NCBI RefSeq assembly: GCF_040744945.1
Contig: NZ_CP160453.1
Span: 6,076,001-6,140,000 of the forward strand
DNA: 64,000 nt
Direction of reading: 5' to 3'
Origin: Saccharothrix sp. HUAS TT1
GTDB lineage: Bacteria > Actinomycetota > Actinomycetes > Mycobacteriales > Pseudonocardiaceae
Part shown: in pieces, positions 63,852 through 64,000 of the stretch
Layout of the letters: the number at the start of each line of letters is the position of its first letter
Position numbering within the stretch: position 1 is the stretch's first letter
Made by a program: the position numbers and the translations under genes
The notes under the pieces: generated by a model
What the model saw: only the letters and a program-made list of their open reading frames with translations
Told to the model about the DNA's origin: nothing
The model's database searches: none

Positions 63852-64000
63852 GTGGCCACTGTGCTGTGCGTCGGGGAGTCGACGGCCGTGCTCACCCCAG
63901 GCGAGCCCGGCCTGCCGGAAGAGGTCACCACCTGGCTGCGCGGCACCGGGGGCGCGGAGTCCAACGTGGCCTGTGCCCTGGCCGCGCTCGGCGTGCCGGT
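63852..64000 (+). CDS. PfkB-family sugar kinase (5' part, cut by window end)
   Basis: The first 49 codons are present. GTG 63852 follows GGGAG by 5-6 nt. The sequence VATVLCVGESTAVLTPG and RGTGGAESNVACALAALGVPV matches the N-terminus of PfkB kinases of the 2-keto-3-deoxygluconate kinase or ribokinase type, where GGAxxNVA binds the sugar. The ATP site lies beyond the window. A keto-sugar-acid kinase would fit the polysaccharide-degrading neighbourhood, but that is inference. A terminator and an AT-rich possible promoter separate it from the MFS gene. Confidence 0.8.
   Translation, partial: MATVLCVGESTAVLTPGEPGLPEEVTTWLRGTGGAESNVACALAALGVP

Noticed and set aside
1..64000. CRISPR array, tRNA/rRNA genes, insertion sequences, riboswitches
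   Set aside because: Read for regularly spaced repeats, cloverleaf or CCA-type ends, transposase motifs and known aptamer cores; none convincing.

Overview
The window is about 64 kb of very GC-rich, gene-dense actinobacterial DNA. Abundant GTG starts, ATGA/GTGA stop-start overlaps, likely leaderless promoters, partner-switching STAS/HATPase proteins, an ANTAR regulator, a SARP-type activator and DrrAB-type transport all point to a filamentous actinomycete. Small families such as a DUF6292-like protein suggest Pseudonocardiales (Saccharothrix/Actinosynnema-like). That assignment is inference; no rRNA, tRNA, CRISPR array or insertion sequence was seen.

Layout. 0-4.3 kb: a secreted GH127 arabinofuranosidase with six lectin repeats and an orphan sugar-binding lipoprotein. 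4.6-8.7 kb: CorA, STAS protein, YbdK-type ligase, anti-sigma-type ATPase and small proteins. 8.8-10.1 kb: a ricin-domain pectate lyase. 10.4-20.3 kb: signalling genes (HATPase protein, XRE-TM-FG-GAP receptor, sensor kinase/response regulator, STAS, sigma factor, GAF-ANTAR) interspersed with three decayed genes. 20.4-28.6 kb: small enzymes, a CPBP protease, and a DrrAB-type ABC exporter preceded by SARP-like direct repeats and followed by a convergent SARP/NB-ARC regulator.

28.6-53.5 kb is the most interesting part. A six-gene ebo-type operon on the minus strand (inositol-phosphate synthase, UbiA prenyltransferase, TIM barrel-EboA fusion, TatD hydrolase, EboE, EboF phosphodiesterase) starts from a near-consensus promoter, divergent from a ROK regulator and a polyprenyl diphosphate synthase. 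On either side lie two versions of one extracellular sugar-oxidation kit. On the left, ThuA-DUF1080, PQQ-type sugar dehydrogenase and PA14-propeller proteins are separate and carry ricin domains. On the right, ThuA, dehydrogenase, PKD and DUF1080 are fused into one 1325-residue protein encoded between a small laccase and a cupredoxin. A rare AT-rich motif (ACTTTTGT/A) recurs in the three control regions, suggesting common regulation, perhaps by the ROK proteins.

53.5-64 kb: a GH76 mannanase under a LacI-type palindrome, a second ROK regulator with the same recognition helix, a cytochrome P450, an epoxide hydrolase, a flavin monooxygenase, a DUF899 protein, a TetR/MFS divergent pair with an operator between -35 and -10, and the first 49 codons of a PfkB sugar kinase cut by the window end.

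Together the genes read as a plant-polysaccharide and extracellular sugar oxidation region surrounding an ebo-like pathway that plausibly makes or exports a polyprenyl-linked cyclitol-type metabolite. The oxidation chain and the cyclitol idea are inferences from domain content and gene order.
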